A stretch of DNA of 64,000 nucleotides, taken from contig JADJEQ010000001.1 of assembly GCA_016709025.1 (NCBI GenBank), positions 248,001 through 312,000 of the forward strand, read 5' to 3'. The notes beneath the pieces are model-generated. The model saw nothing but the letters and a program-made list of their open reading frames with translations. It ran no database searches and was not told the DNA's origin. Source of the stretch: Bacteroidales bacterium. Lineage in GTDB: Bacteria > Bacteroidota > Bacteroidia > Bacteroidales > Lentimicrobiaceae. The translations under genes were made by a program, and so were the position numbers. This document shows positions 53,884-63,390 of this stretch, in pieces (positions within the stretch are counted from its first letter, which is position 1; each line of letters opens with the position of its first letter).

Positions 53884-53922
53884 AATGCTTTGTTTTTGAT
53901 TTTTATCGAATATATCTATATA

Positions 53923-53930
53923 CAAAGATA
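53923..53930 (-). promoter_or_regulatory. -7 box TATCTTTG of the multiheme cytochrome gene
   Basis: Exact TAnnTTTG on the minus strand, 40 bases before ATG 53883. It decides against the longer start. Confidence 0.65.
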
Positions 53931-53971
53931 CGTTTAATGTCAAGCGAAAGCAACATGAAAAATAAAAAACA

Positions 53972-54002
53972 GGCAAACTGAGGTTATTCTCCTCAACTTG
54001 CC
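53972..54002 (-). terminator. Terminator of the amidase transcript
   Basis: GGCAAACTGAGG (53972-53983) pairs with CCTCAACTTGCC (53991-54002) except for a central mismatch; on the minus strand TGTTTTTTATTTTT follows. Confidence 0.8.
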
Positions 54003-54009
54003 CTTATCA

Positions 54010-54135
54010 TTATCCTGGAATTGAATTCATGCAATCCTTGGTTTTTGAGATTTCCGACTCACTCCTGGCTTTGGGCTCGCAGGCATTTGAATTCACTGTT
54101 TCCGCTCCCAACATTCCCCAAAAAAACAAAACCAA
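54010..54135 (-). CDS. Possible 41-residue membrane peptide downstream of the amidase
   Basis: From TTG 54135: one hydrophobic segment (LVLFFWGMLG) then a polar tail (NSNACEPKARSESEISKTKD). It starts 16 bases after the amidase stop and ends 7 bases before the terminator, so it lies within the same transcript. Very small hydrophobic proteins are often encoded next to N-acetylmuramoyl amidases in Bacteroidota (the smalltalk family, for example). I cannot show that this is one. The start codon is uncertain. Confidence 0.35.
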   Translation of the reverse strand: MVLFFWGMLGAETVNSNACEPKARSESEISKTKDCMNSIPG

Positions 54136-54151
54136 TATGGAATTCTGATAG

Positions 54152-55141
54152 CTATGCCAGAAACTGCGCTGCCACCCATTTCTCATTGATATCAATCCGG
54201 CAAAAGCCATCGCGGGTTTCATACACCATCACCTCTTCGTCTTTTGCAAGCGTGCCTAGCTTTCCGTATGTTGCACCAGGTCCGGAACGTACATTCAATG
54301 AATTGGGTAAAACCCTGGCCTTTTTCACTTTAATGACAAACTTTTCAGCTACCCATTCACCATTATTACTGATACGCAACCAGCCGTTGGCTATCTCGAA
54401 AATATTTACAGTAGATCCGGCACTAAGCGTGGCTGTGAGCGGGAAGGAAGTACCGGCACCCTTGCGCACGTTGAGTGTGGGTGCTGATACAATCCCTGAA
54501 TATGTTGTCGCCGTGGATACTTCAGGCTGAGGCGTTGGCTGAATTCCACCCATTTTTGTCAATTCTGCCTGAACCAGTGGAATAAAACCAGCTATGGCAT
54601 CTTCTACTTTGTTACCGCCAAAGAAAGCAGTACCGGGGCATGATTTGGTTATACCCTTTCCATTCAGCCGCTGACCACTTTTAAGATCGTACCAATGATG
54701 GTATACAATGTGATCGGTATCGGCGGGCAGATTAAACTTTTTGCACAGCATGGCATTCATTTTCAGAATGGCATCGCGATGTTCAGGTGTCATCTGATCC
54801 TTGTCCCTGTCAAAATTCCCGAAATGCTCAATACAGATACCTTTCGAATTGTGTCCCTTGATCCCGACCGGAATGTCGTTTAACGACCGGCAAACCGCAA
54901 TCTTACCGTCCGGGAATGTGGTGAATGTCTGGGCTATATTGCTCCAGTGGTTTTTTACCATATGATACTCTTTCATCGATTTTAGCCTGGCAAAATGATT
55001 ATTGCCGGTAAAGTGCGTGTAGTCGGGCAAAAAGGTATGGTGGTTCTGAATGAGTGAAATAACCCGGCTCACCTGCTGATTGGCGAGCCAGCTACCAAAT
55101 TCGGTAATATCCATTAACTGAAATCCAAATTTTGTTTCCAT
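54152..55141 (-). CDS. N-acetylmuramoyl-L-alanine amidase with two SH3-like domains
   Basis: 329 residues. Residues 25-190 form an amidase_2/PGRP domain: SLIQNHHTFLPDYTHF (metal His), GICIEHFGNFD, and the later KSCPGTAFFGG. The H...H...C zinc pattern is complete. Residues 215-265 (SAPTLNVRKGAGTSFPLTAT) and 270-329 (VLPNSLNVRSGPGATYGKLG) are two SH3b wall-binding domains. It cleaves peptidoglycan between MurNAc and L-Ala. No signal peptide, as in phage endolysins or prophage-derived lysins. A small ORF follows in the same transcript. No other phage gene is nearby. Confidence 0.9.
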   Translation of the reverse strand: METKFGFQLMDITEFGSWLANQQVSRVISLIQNHHTFLPDYTHFTGNNHFARLKSMKEYHMVKNHWSNIAQTFTTFPDGKIAVCRSLNDIPVGIKGHNSKGICIEHFGNFDRDKDQMTPEHRDAILKMNAMLCKKFNLPADTDHIVYHHWYDLKSGQRLNGKGITKSCPGTAFFGGNKVEDAIAGFIPLVQAELTKMGGIQPTPQPEVSTATTYSGIVSAPTLNVRKGAGTSFPLTATLSAGSTVNIFEIANGWLRISNNGEWVAEKFVIKVKKARVLPNSLNVRSGPGATYGKLGTLAKDEEVMVYETRDGFCRIDINEKWVAAQFLA

Positions 55142-55276
55142 AATTTTTGATTTGGGGGTTTAGGTATTGATTTCTATGAAGAAAAATAAACAAAGCGCAG
55201 GCACAGAAGTTTGGGAACCCGGCCTGGCCAGTCCTAAAACCAGGTAAAAATTAAAGAAAAGTATGAGACAAAAATT

Positions 55277-55756
55277 TTAACTGTTATTGCAGATAACACA
55301 TCCGGATTCATGCATGTAAGCGCCATGCACCGGGCATTGGAAGTAACTGTTCTTACTGAAATCCATTAATACAATATTCCCACTGATTTTTCCAACCTCT
55401 GAAAGTATAAAGGAGAATCTTCCGATTGCATCCCTGAGCATTTTCCTGTCAGGATTGTAGGATAACCCTTTCCATTCAGGCTCTGCAGATGCATTTTCAC
55501 ACACAAGTTGAAGAAAACGGCTACCTTCCTGTGGATCAATGCCGTTAAAAAGATCTTCCGGATCAAAGCCGGTAAATCCACTACCACGGATGCTGGCATC
55601 CATCCCGGCCAGCCTGACCATTATTTCCTTCTGGAAATCACTCTCAGCCAGCTTTCCGCCGGAAAGGCACAGAACATCTATAAAAACCGCCGTCAGGCTG
55701 TTGTTCATTAACAGACCGGGGCCAGCGGACTTTCTGAATGTGATGTTGTTCGACAT
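55277..55756 (-). CDS. Hypothetical protein with C-terminal zinc-ribbon-like motif
   Basis: 159 residues, not recognised. Middle part helical (DAIGRFSFILSEVGKI). The C terminus reads CPVHGAYMHESGCVIC, a CxxH...CxxC pattern that could bind zinc. No signal peptide. It lies 49 bases after pheT and may be co-transcribed. ATG 55756 is used; an internal Met near residue 17 is an alternative. Confidence 0.6.
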   Translation of the reverse strand: MSNNITFRKSAGPGLLMNNSLTAVFIDVLCLSGGKLAESDFQKEIMVRLAGMDASIRGSGFTGFDPEDLFNGIDPQEGSRFLQLVCENASAEPEWKGLSYNPDRKMLRDAIGRFSFILSEVGKISGNIVLMDFSKNSYFQCPVHGAYMHESGCVICNNS

Positions 55757-55805
55757 CTTTTGCCCCGATTTACATGATAAAATAAAGTCGGCTCCAAATT
55801 CTGAA

Positions 55806-58271
55806 TCAACGCCTTATCCTGGCGCCTGCTTCCTTCTCAAATACTTCCGCCAAACGATCCATAAACTTATCTATCTCCTTGTCAGTCAGAGTTTTATTTT
55901 CATCCTGCAGGATAAAACTCATAGCATAGGATTTCTTGCCGGCTTCGATCTTGTCGCCTTCGTAAACATCGAAAAGGTTAACTTTTTTCAGCAACTGCTT
56001 TCCGGCTTTAAATGCAATGGCCTCCAGATCGGCATATTTTACGGCCTGATCGAGCACAAGTGCCAGGTCGCGGCGGACTTCGGGGAATTTTGACACCTCA
56101 ACATAGGTAACGGTATGGTTCTTTATGGCCTGAACCAGGTTATCCCAGTGAATGCCTGAATAAAATACCTGCTGGTTGATTCCGGACTGCTTCAATAGCT
56201 TATCGCTCAGGCGGCCGATGCAATAGATGGCCTTCCCGTTTAACTGGTACACAGCGCCATCGGCAAAAAAGGGAGGCAAGGTGTCGGCAGTCTGCAGGCG
56301 GTTGAGGTCGAGACCGGTCTTTTTCAGGGCTCCGGTAACAAAGGAACGCAACTGGTAAAAATCCGACTTGCTTCCGCTGCTGTGCCAGCTTTCCGGGGCT
56401 GCCTGTCCGGTTACAAACAGGGCCAGGATCTTCTGCTCTTTGTAATTTTTGTCAACATTGCCCTTCACATTGGCCCCGCTCAATTCATACACAAAACCAA
56501 ACTCATATAGCTTCAGGTTCAGCTGCCTGCGGTTCAGGTTATGGGCTACCGATTCGAGCCCGCTGAAAAGCAGGGTCTGCCGCATCACATCCAGTTCCCT
56601 GGAAAGCGGATTGAGCATTTTCACGCATTTTTCCGGATCAAACCATTCCCCGCCTTCGTAATAAGCAGAACTGCTGAGCGAATTGGTGAGCATTTCATTG
56701 AACCCGTTGCTGCTGAGGTAATCGGCCACCAGGTTCTGAAGTTTCTCGCGATCGGGACGTGAATGATACGAAAGGCTCGAATTCAGCTTATCACCCGCAT
56801 CAATCCTGTTGTACCCGTATATGCGCAGCACCTCTTCAATCACATCGGCTATGCCGGTCACATCCACCCTAAACGGCGGAATCTCAAGTTCAAGTCCCGA
56901 GGCCGATTCTTCCAGTACCTTTATTTCCAGTCCTTTCAGGATGATTTTGATATCTTCGGCAGGGATATCCTGGCCCACGAAACGGTTAACATAAGCATAA
57001 TCAAGGCTGATCCTTTTATGCTGAACCGGAGCAGGATAAACATCCACTACTTCTGATGATATTTCACCACCACAAATTTCCTTTATCAGCAATGCGGCCC
57101 TTTTCACGGCTTCCACGGTGATTTCAGGATCGGTTCCCCGCTCGAAGCGGAAGGAAGCATCGGTTTTGAGGGTATGCAGTTTCGAGGTCTTACGAACCGA
57201 AACCGGGTTAAAGTAAGCGCTTTCGAGGAAAACGGCCGTTGTGGCTTGACTGACGCCCGATTTTGTACCGCCAAATACCCCGGCAATGCACATGGGTTCG
57301 GTGGTATTGCAGATCATCAGATCACCGGCGCCAAGCTTACGCTCTATGTTGTCGAGGGTGATAAACTGCGTGCCTTCCGGCAGTTTTTTAACAACAATCG
57401 TATTGCCGGTAATGGCCAATGCATCAAAAACATGCAAGAATTGCCCATATTCAAACAACACGTAATTGGTGATATCAACCACATTGTTGATCGGCCTTAC
57501 ACCAATGGCTTTCAAACGGTCGGCCAGCCAGGCGGGCGAAGAACCAACTTTGATCCCGGAAACGGTAACCCCGGAATACCGCGGACAGGCTTCAGAATCT
57601 TCAACTACGACATTGACCGGCAAAACCATGTTGTCGGGCTTAAAACCACCGACATCAGGTTTTCTTACCGCGGCAGGGTTGTTTTCCAGTCCACGGGCAG
57701 TAATGGCGGCAGCCAGGTCACGTGCCACACCCAGGTGCGAGGCGGCATCGGCATGGTTGGGGGTGAGGCCAATTTCAAAAACCACATCGGTGGTAATGCC
57801 AAAGTATTCGGCAGCAGGTATTCCGATCTTAACATCTTCCGGAAGCACCATAATGCCCGCATGGGAATTGCCCAGCCCGAGTTCATCTTCGGCGCAGATC
57901 ATTCCTTCGGACAATTCACCGCGTATCTTCGATTTTTTGATTTCAAACGATTCGTCTCCATGATAAATCACGGTTCCGATGGTGGCAACCACTACTTTCT
58001 GGCCGGCGGCTACGTTGGGGGCACCGCATACGATGTTCAGCAATTCCGGACCGCCCACATCCACCGTGGTAATGCTGAGTTTATCGGCATTCGGGTGGCG
58101 TTCGCAGGTCTTCACCTCACCGGTGACCACCCCTTTCAAACCGCCTTTCAGGGATTCGAATTCCTCCACCGCTTCTACTTCCAGGCCAATATCGGTGAGT
58201 AAATGTGAAATCTCTTCCACGCTGAGATTCGTAGTTATGTAATCGCGGAGCCAGTTGTATGAAATCTTCAT
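55806..58271 (-). CDS. pheT: Phenylalanyl-tRNA synthetase beta subunit
   Basis: 821 residues, full length. Residues 1-160: N-terminal and EMAP/tRNA-binding domain (SYNWLRDYI, ERHPNADKLSITTVDVG, NIVCGAPNVAAGQKV). B3/B4 editing domain about 210-400 (PINNVVDITNYVLFEYGQFLHVFDA). B5 about 410-480. Catalytic-core-like domain 490-700. C-terminal FDX-ACB anticodon domain 725-821 (YVEVSKFPEVRRDLALVLD). It pairs with PheS, which is not in this window. A clear -7 box lies 21 bases upstream. Confidence 0.97.
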   Translation of the reverse strand: MKISYNWLRDYITTNLSVEEISHLLTDIGLEVEAVEEFESLKGGLKGVVTGEVKTCERHPNADKLSITTVDVGGPELLNIVCGAPNVAAGQKVVVATIGTVIYHGDESFEIKKSKIRGELSEGMICAEDELGLGNSHAGIMVLPEDVKIGIPAAEYFGITTDVVFEIGLTPNHADAASHLGVARDLAAAITARGLENNPAAVRKPDVGGFKPDNMVLPVNVVVEDSEACPRYSGVTVSGIKVGSSPAWLADRLKAIGVRPINNVVDITNYVLFEYGQFLHVFDALAITGNTIVVKKLPEGTQFITLDNIERKLGAGDLMICNTTEPMCIAGVFGGTKSGVSQATTAVFLESAYFNPVSVRKTSKLHTLKTDASFRFERGTDPEITVEAVKRAALLIKEICGGEISSEVVDVYPAPVQHKRISLDYAYVNRFVGQDIPAEDIKIILKGLEIKVLEESASGLELEIPPFRVDVTGIADVIEEVLRIYGYNRIDAGDKLNSSLSYHSRPDREKLQNLVADYLSSNGFNEMLTNSLSSSAYYEGGEWFDPEKCVKMLNPLSRELDVMRQTLLFSGLESVAHNLNRRQLNLKLYEFGFVYELSGANVKGNVDKNYKEQKILALFVTGQAAPESWHSSGSKSDFYQLRSFVTGALKKTGLDLNRLQTADTLPPFFADGAVYQLNGKAIYCIGRLSDKLLKQSGINQQVFYSGIHWDNLVQAIKNHTVTYVEVSKFPEVRRDLALVLDQAVKYADLEAIAFKAGKQLLKKVNLFDVYEGDKIEAGKKSYAMSFILQDENKTLTDKEIDKFMDRLAEVFEKEAGARIRR

Positions 58272-58291
58272 CGGTTTGATTTTAGGAAGGG

Positions 58292-58299
58292 CAAATTTA
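58292..58299 (-). promoter_or_regulatory. -7 box TAAATTTG of pheT
   Basis: Exact TAnnTTTG on the minus strand, 21 bases before the ATG. Confidence 0.6.
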
Positions 58300-58552
58300 A
58301 GGATAAATCGTGAAAGGCCGGCCAGTAACCTGAAAATGACAAATTACAGTAGAAGACAATTTAAAGTTTTCGAGCGACAGTTGACAATACGGGGGCAGAC
58401 ATGTCCGGTGCATGCATTGACAAACGCGCCAAAGGGTGAATTATCAGTCGTAGGATTGAATTCAGGTCCGGGGCACGCGGTGGGAGTTGCGCTCAAGCCA
58501 TAGGAATATAACCTGGGTCTGGGCACGCATAAGCGGTTGCACCGGCCTGGGA

Positions 58553-58759
58553 TTAACCGATTGATTCTTTATCTATACCTGCCTGTTTAAGAATGGCCAG
58601 AAAAGTACCTTTTTTAAGATCCCGACCTCCGTGGTAAGGCACAATGACTGTTTTGCCAGAAATTACATTATAAAATAACCAATGTGATCCTTTAGCTCTC
58701 TTAAAAATAAATCCGTTTAATTCAAGAATCTCTATCAGGTGTTTTGGGGATAGATTCAT
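58553..58759 (-). CDS. hicA: HicA-type mRNA interferase toxin
   Basis: 68 residues. Double-stranded-RNA-binding-like fold with the KRAKGSHWLF motif, His 26 being the catalytic residue of HicA toxins, then VIVPYHGGRDLKKGTFLAILKQAG, the usual C-terminal half. It cleaves mRNA when not bound by HicB. Overlaps hicB by 4 bases. Order hicB then hicA in the direction of transcription. Confidence 0.9.
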   Translation of the reverse strand: MNLSPKHLIEILELNGFIFKRAKGSHWLFYNVISGKTVIVPYHGGRDLKKGTFLAILKQAGIDKESIG

Positions 58760-58980
58760 TCAGAAGCAAGATTGATCGAATATTCAAGTGTATTGCTATC
58801 ATCGGGTATGGGTTCTCCCCTCTCCTTTAATTCTTCTATATAAAGCTCAATGGCTTCTCTGGCCATGCTTTTAGCCTCATTGAGATCGGTCCCGTAAGTA
58901 ATGCAACCTGGCAATGCAGGGACAGTCACAGTAAAGCCTCCCTCTTCTTCCTGATGCAGATGTATTTTGTATGTGTACAT
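58756..58980 (-). CDS. hicB: HicB-type antitoxin
   Basis: 74 residues. YKIHLHQEEEGGFTVTVPAL followed by PGCITYGTDLNEAKSMAREA is the partial RNase H-like HicB fold that blocks HicA. It lacks the C-terminal DNA-binding helix-turn-helix or ribbon-helix-helix of longer HicB proteins, so autoregulation may work through another route. First gene of the pair, with a -7 box at 59046-59053. Confidence 0.88.
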   Translation of the reverse strand: MYTYKIHLHQEEEGGFTVTVPALPGCITYGTDLNEAKSMAREAIELYIEELKERGEPIPDDSNTLEYSINLASE

Positions 58981-59045
58981 TTTAAAGAATGTCTGGGGGT
59001 ATAATCATGTTTTTGTAAGATAAGCCAACCCTGAAATCTCAAAAA

Positions 59046-59053
59046 CAAAGATA
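59046..59053 (-). promoter_or_regulatory. -7 box TATCTTTG of hicBA
   Basis: Exact TAnnTTTG on the minus strand, 66 bases before the hicB ATG. Confidence 0.5.
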
Positions 59054-60297
59054 ATAAATCTATGCTGAGTTGACAAGTGAAAGGCAGAGGAATTGATTTC
59101 AGGCCGGGGCACACAGGGTTGTTCAGTAATTGATGTACTGAAGGAAAATGCACTATGGTTACAACCGTGCTGGAATTAATCTCTCCGCTTCGTTGAAAAT
59201 ACCCCCCAAGTATTTATTAAAGAGCACTTTTTTGCTTTCTGTACCTTTTGCCCCTAAAAAAAAAAAAGTTTGAGGAGCCCCAAAACCTAACTAACCGCCC
59301 GATTAATAAACACCAGGAACCCAAAAAAAAACTACCCTTCCCCTCTGCCAAAACCAAAAAAATAAATATACTTGATCAAAAGGTACCCAAAATCAAGGCT
59401 TCGGAAGAATGGCTAAAATCAGGCGCGCAATTTTGGCAGAAAGAAATGAGGTTGAACCATACCTCGCTCACTTAACTTTCTTGTACACTAATTTTCAGAG
59501 CTCCGCTACACATCATCGTTGCATTTCTTCCTTCTTTTATGCGGCCTGATTTCTTAACGCCATTCTTCCAAGGCCGGTCCTTCTGCAGTTGTTCATCGTA
59601 AGTTTGATTAGGATTACCTGAAAAGCACCCATTCACTTTGAAAATAAGAATATTAAAAGATTAAAGGAATTTAAAGTATAGAAGAATATTGTGACAATAT
59701 CAAAAAAAATATTTCTGCATGAGTTTCACCTCAATTGAATATCTATAGCCACAGAGTGGCGAAACGTTGGTAGTAAATCAAAGACCATGCGGATTTTAAG
59801 TGCAGAGCACCTACTAAAACATTGATTATTGAGACTTAGTCAGCACGTTTAAGCAAAGAACTTTTGTCTGGCTTTTCTATGCAGTTTTTATAATGATAAT
59901 CCCAGCACATCAAATACTGAATAGCCCGGCACACGTCGATTGATAAATGCAAATCGGGAAATTAATGCTGCCATTTATATGCCTGCCAAATAGTTAACAG
60001 TTCTTTAACACTTATTTATGAACCGTTTTAACTAATTTGTGTTATTGATTATTTATTCTGTTATCTGGCTTGAATACCCGGTTCATGTAATGAATGAGGC
60101 CGCAGAAAGTTGGTTGAAAAAACCGGGATTTTCAGGCTGATAATACAAAACCGGAATATCAGTTAATTGGGTCAGATTTTTGAGTTGGAACATCCCATTG
60201 TGAAAATATCCGAATGATCATTTTTCAATCAGAATGACCAGAATAATGAAAATGTAATACACGTCAAAGATTTCAAGTCCCCTTTAAACTTACCGCC
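59054..60297. other. Long intergenic stretch without recognised gene
   Basis: 1.2 kb of AT-rich sequence. 59248-59475 has an open frame of 75 codons, but it is Lys/Pro-rich, begins in a poly-A run and is probably not a gene; its homopolymers hint at poor sequence quality. A short dispersed repeat (CAGGCCGGGGCACA) occurs at 59100. I see no tRNA and no terminator with confidence. Confidence 0.5.
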
Positions 60298-62067
60298 ATG
60301 ACTAAAAAACTCTATTTTGCTTGTTTGGTCTGCTTTGCATTTATATTTCTCTTTTGCAAAAAAGATTCTTCTGACACTTCCGGTAATCAGCCTTCAGTAT
60401 TGGAAATCAACAACATTCTGGATGAAGCAAGCACAAAGTTCCTTGAATTTGCCGCCCTGACAAATGGTGATCCGCGTGCTGCAATTTACCTGACGAAAGA
60501 CTGGATTCTGACTCAGGAAACGGTTGAGGATGCTTTTGTAGATGACAGCACCTACCTGAGAATTCAATTGAAATCAGGTTTGCGGACTGTTTTATATTTC
60601 ATAGATACAAATCTTGAAGGAATGGCAAAATTCCGCGGGAGTAGCGCAGGGGGATCAGGAAATCTGGTAAAAAGAACGTTAAAAACCGGGTGTTCTAACA
60701 AAATTGAGAATAAGAAAGTGTTGATCTACGTTCCTGCATGGAATGACTTTTATAAAGATGGCGAGATAGAAAAAATTGTAAAGATTTTTACGGATGCGGG
60801 AGAAGATTACGAAGTTACATTGTTAAGAGGTAGTGAATGCACGGTTGATATCATAAAGACATTTGGAGATTATGGATTCGTTATTATTGATACGCATGGC
60901 CTTCCCGACGGATTTAAGATAGGTACGAATATTTATAGTGATGAAGATGTTGAAACTGAAGAAGAAATGAAAGCTCTCGTCACAGATGCCGGTGGTCAAC
61001 AACTTTGGGATATGATTCTAAGAGAAGAAATCAGCTACATGAAGGGACATTACATTAAATCAGAGCAATCAGATTGGTATGTAAAGCCGGGCAGTTCGTT
61101 TCCAAAAGAACTATATGTAACTTCAAAATATATCAATTCATTACCCGAGTGGAATAAAACCATGATTTTTGGTAATATGTGTTATTCGGCTACTACTTTT
61201 GAGAATACCGGTAATACAGATTATTATTCCCCTTTCATTGGGAAGGCATTCATTAACAGGAACCTGATCAGCTATTTTGGGTTTGCTTTTGATAATAAAA
61301 GATCGGCACCTGTGTCAGATGATTTTTCAAAAATGATGGAAGATTCGTTGGCGAGGGCTTTTGTAGTCGATGGTGACAGCACCGGAAATGCCTTTTTACG
61401 TTCCAACAATACTGAGTATTATGATTTTTTGCGGACGCAGAGCCCGAAATTGTGGCTGAAACAATTCAATGATAAAACATATTGTTACGGTACCTGCGGA
61501 GATGATTTCACTGATTCACGCGACGGCAGGAAATACAAAACCGTGTGTATTGGCAACCAGACCTGGATGGCCGAAAACCTTAATTTTAATGCTTCCGGCA
61601 GCTTGTTTTACGACAACGAATCAACAAATGGTGCCATTTATGGACGACTGTATAAATGGGATATGATAATGAATGGCGAAGCATCAAGCGATCAGGTACC
61701 GAGTGGTGTGAGGGGAATATGTCCGGAGGGATGGCATGTGCCAAGCCATGATGAATGGAATATTCTGATCAACTATTTAGGAGGCGAAGTATATGCCGGT
61801 GGCGCACTCAGAGATACTGCTGGCTGGAATCCTCCAAACATTGGAGCGACCAACAGTTCGGGTTTTACAGCTAAGCCCGGTGGCTTTGAAAACGGTGAAG
61901 GTATTTTTTCAATGATTGGCGAGACGGCTTACTGGTGGACATCAACAGCCGATATTGCTATTCCGGGTCGTAATCAGTATGTTGTAAATGGCAATCAATT
62001 TCCTTTGGTCCTGTTTTACGCTGCTCCTCCGAACCTGCATATGTCGTGCCGGTGTGTGAAGGATTAG
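60298..62067 (+). CDS. FISUMP lipoprotein with possible clan CD peptidase-like domain
   Basis: 589 residues. Lipoprotein-type signal ending in FLFCKKD. Residues 120-370 look like an alpha/beta fold: KVLIYVPAWNDF, FVIIDTHGLPDGF with a His-Gly pair, TMIFGNMCYSATTF with a Cys after a hydrophobic strand, and LISYFGFAFDN. His-Gly plus a strand-Cys is the pattern of clan CD (caspase/gingipain-like) peptidases. Residues 400-589 are a FISUMP (Fibrobacter major paralogous) domain: DSRDGRKYKTVCIGNQTWMA, RGICPEGWHVPSHDEWN, YWWTST and the final MSCRCVKD. It is presumably a surface-anchored protein. The peptidase assignment is inference. Confidence 0.75.
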   Translation: MTKKLYFACLVCFAFIFLFCKKDSSDTSGNQPSVLEINNILDEASTKFLEFAALTNGDPRAAIYLTKDWILTQETVEDAFVDDSTYLRIQLKSGLRTVLYFIDTNLEGMAKFRGSSAGGSGNLVKRTLKTGCSNKIENKKVLIYVPAWNDFYKDGEIEKIVKIFTDAGEDYEVTLLRGSECTVDIIKTFGDYGFVIIDTHGLPDGFKIGTNIYSDEDVETEEEMKALVTDAGGQQLWDMILREEISYMKGHYIKSEQSDWYVKPGSSFPKELYVTSKYINSLPEWNKTMIFGNMCYSATTFENTGNTDYYSPFIGKAFINRNLISYFGFAFDNKRSAPVSDDFSKMMEDSLARAFVVDGDSTGNAFLRSNNTEYYDFLRTQSPKLWLKQFNDKTYCYGTCGDDFTDSRDGRKYKTVCIGNQTWMAENLNFNASGSLFYDNESTNGAIYGRLYKWDMIMNGEASSDQVPSGVRGICPEGWHVPSHDEWNILINYLGGEVYAGGALRDTAGWNPPNIGATNSSGFTAKPGGFENGEGIFSMIGETAYWWTSTADIAIPGRNQYVVNGNQFPLVLFYAAPPNLHMSCRCVKD

Positions 62068-62137
62068 AAAGCAGGCACCGGAACTGCCGGAATCAGGATT
62101 GAATCAAGGTCCGGGGTGGGCGTCGGGGGAACTGCGC

Positions 62138-63390
62138 AAACCGGGAAGTCAGAGGTCAGATGTCAGAGGTCGGAAGCCTGAAGTATGAAGTTGACTGAGA
62201 TATTCAGTGATCAAGGGACTGAGAGACTGAGAGACGAAGGGACTGAGAGACGAAGAGACTGAGGGACTGAGAGACGAAGAGACGATGGGGCTGAGAGCGT
62301 GAAAGTGAGAGAGGGAGAGAGGGGGTGAGGGAGAGATTAGAAGAAATAGTAAGTAGTGAGCAGTGAGTAAAAGTGGCAAAACGAAATCAAAAAATCTTCT
62401 AATCAATGAATTGGCTAATTGGCTAATCAGCTAATTGGCTAATCCACAATCCGAACCGAAGCGAAGCGGAGTTCACCGAAGGTAAATCTGCAATCCGAAA
62501 TCCGAAGTCTGAGGTCAGAAGTCAGAGGTCGGAAGCCTGATGTAGGAAGTAAGAGGTAAGAAGTATGAAGTTGACTGAGATATTCAGTGATCAAGAGACT
62601 GAGAGACTGAGAGACGAAGGGACTGAGAGACGAAGAGACTTAGAGACGAAGAGACGAAGAGACTGAGAGACTGAGAGACTGAGGGACTGAGAGACGAATA
62701 GACGATGGGGCTGAAAGCGTGAAAGTGAGAGAGGGAGAGATTAGAAGAAATAGTAAGTAGTGAGCAGTGAGTAGTGAGGAGGGGCAAAGGGCAATCAAAA
62801 TCCAAGTCAGAGGTCAGAAGTCAGAGGTCGGAAGCCTGAAGTATGAAGTTGGGAAAGGTGAGGGGGCGGAGCGCAAGGGCTGAGAGACGAAGAGACGAAG
62901 GAAGAAGAGATGGGGCTGAAAGCGTGAAAGTGAGTGAGGGAGAGATTAGAAGAAATAGTAAGTAGTGAGCAGTGAGTAGTGAGTGAATGTGAAAAGTGGC
63001 AAAACGAAATCAAAAAATCTGCTAATCAATGAATTGGCTAATTGGCTAATCAGCTAATTGGCTAATCCACAATCCGAACCGGAGCGAAGCGGAGTTCACC
63101 GAAGGTAAATCTGCAATCCAATCCGAAGTCAGAGGTCAGAAGTCAGAGGTCGGAAGCCTGAAGTATGAAGTTGACTGAGATATTCAGTGATCAAGGGACT
63201 GAGAGACTGAGAGACGAAGGGACTGAGAGACGAAGAGACTAATAGGGAGAGAGGGGGTGAGGGAGAGATTTGAAGAGATAGTATGTAGTAAGTGGTAAGT
63301 AGTGAGTAACCAGTAACCAGTAACCAGTAACCAGTAACCAGAAACCAGAAATCCGAAATCCGAAATCCGAAATCCGAAATCGAAATCAAC
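62138..63390. repeat. Word-repeat region of 1.25 kb, four diverged copies
   Basis: The phrase GTCAGAGGTCGGAAGCCTG recurs at 62162, 62521, 62820 and 63142. Sub-blocks: 7-base words (GAAGTCA, GAGGTCA), 8-base words (GAGACTGA, GAGACGAA), TTGGCTAA octads, and finally GTAACCA and GAAATCC heptads at 63307-63384. Open frames on the minus strand give only Ser/Leu-rich repeats and are not genes. It fills the gap between the convergent FISUMP and recG genes; no terminator is evident. Confidence 0.9.

Noticed and set aside
57174..58202. 342-codon open frame opposite pheT
   Set aside because: Antisense shadow of a well-supported conserved gene; no recognisable domain.
59248..59475. 75-codon frame downstream of a poly-A run
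   Set aside because: Lys/Pro-rich, low complexity, no domain, no promoter; looks like noise or poor-quality sequence.
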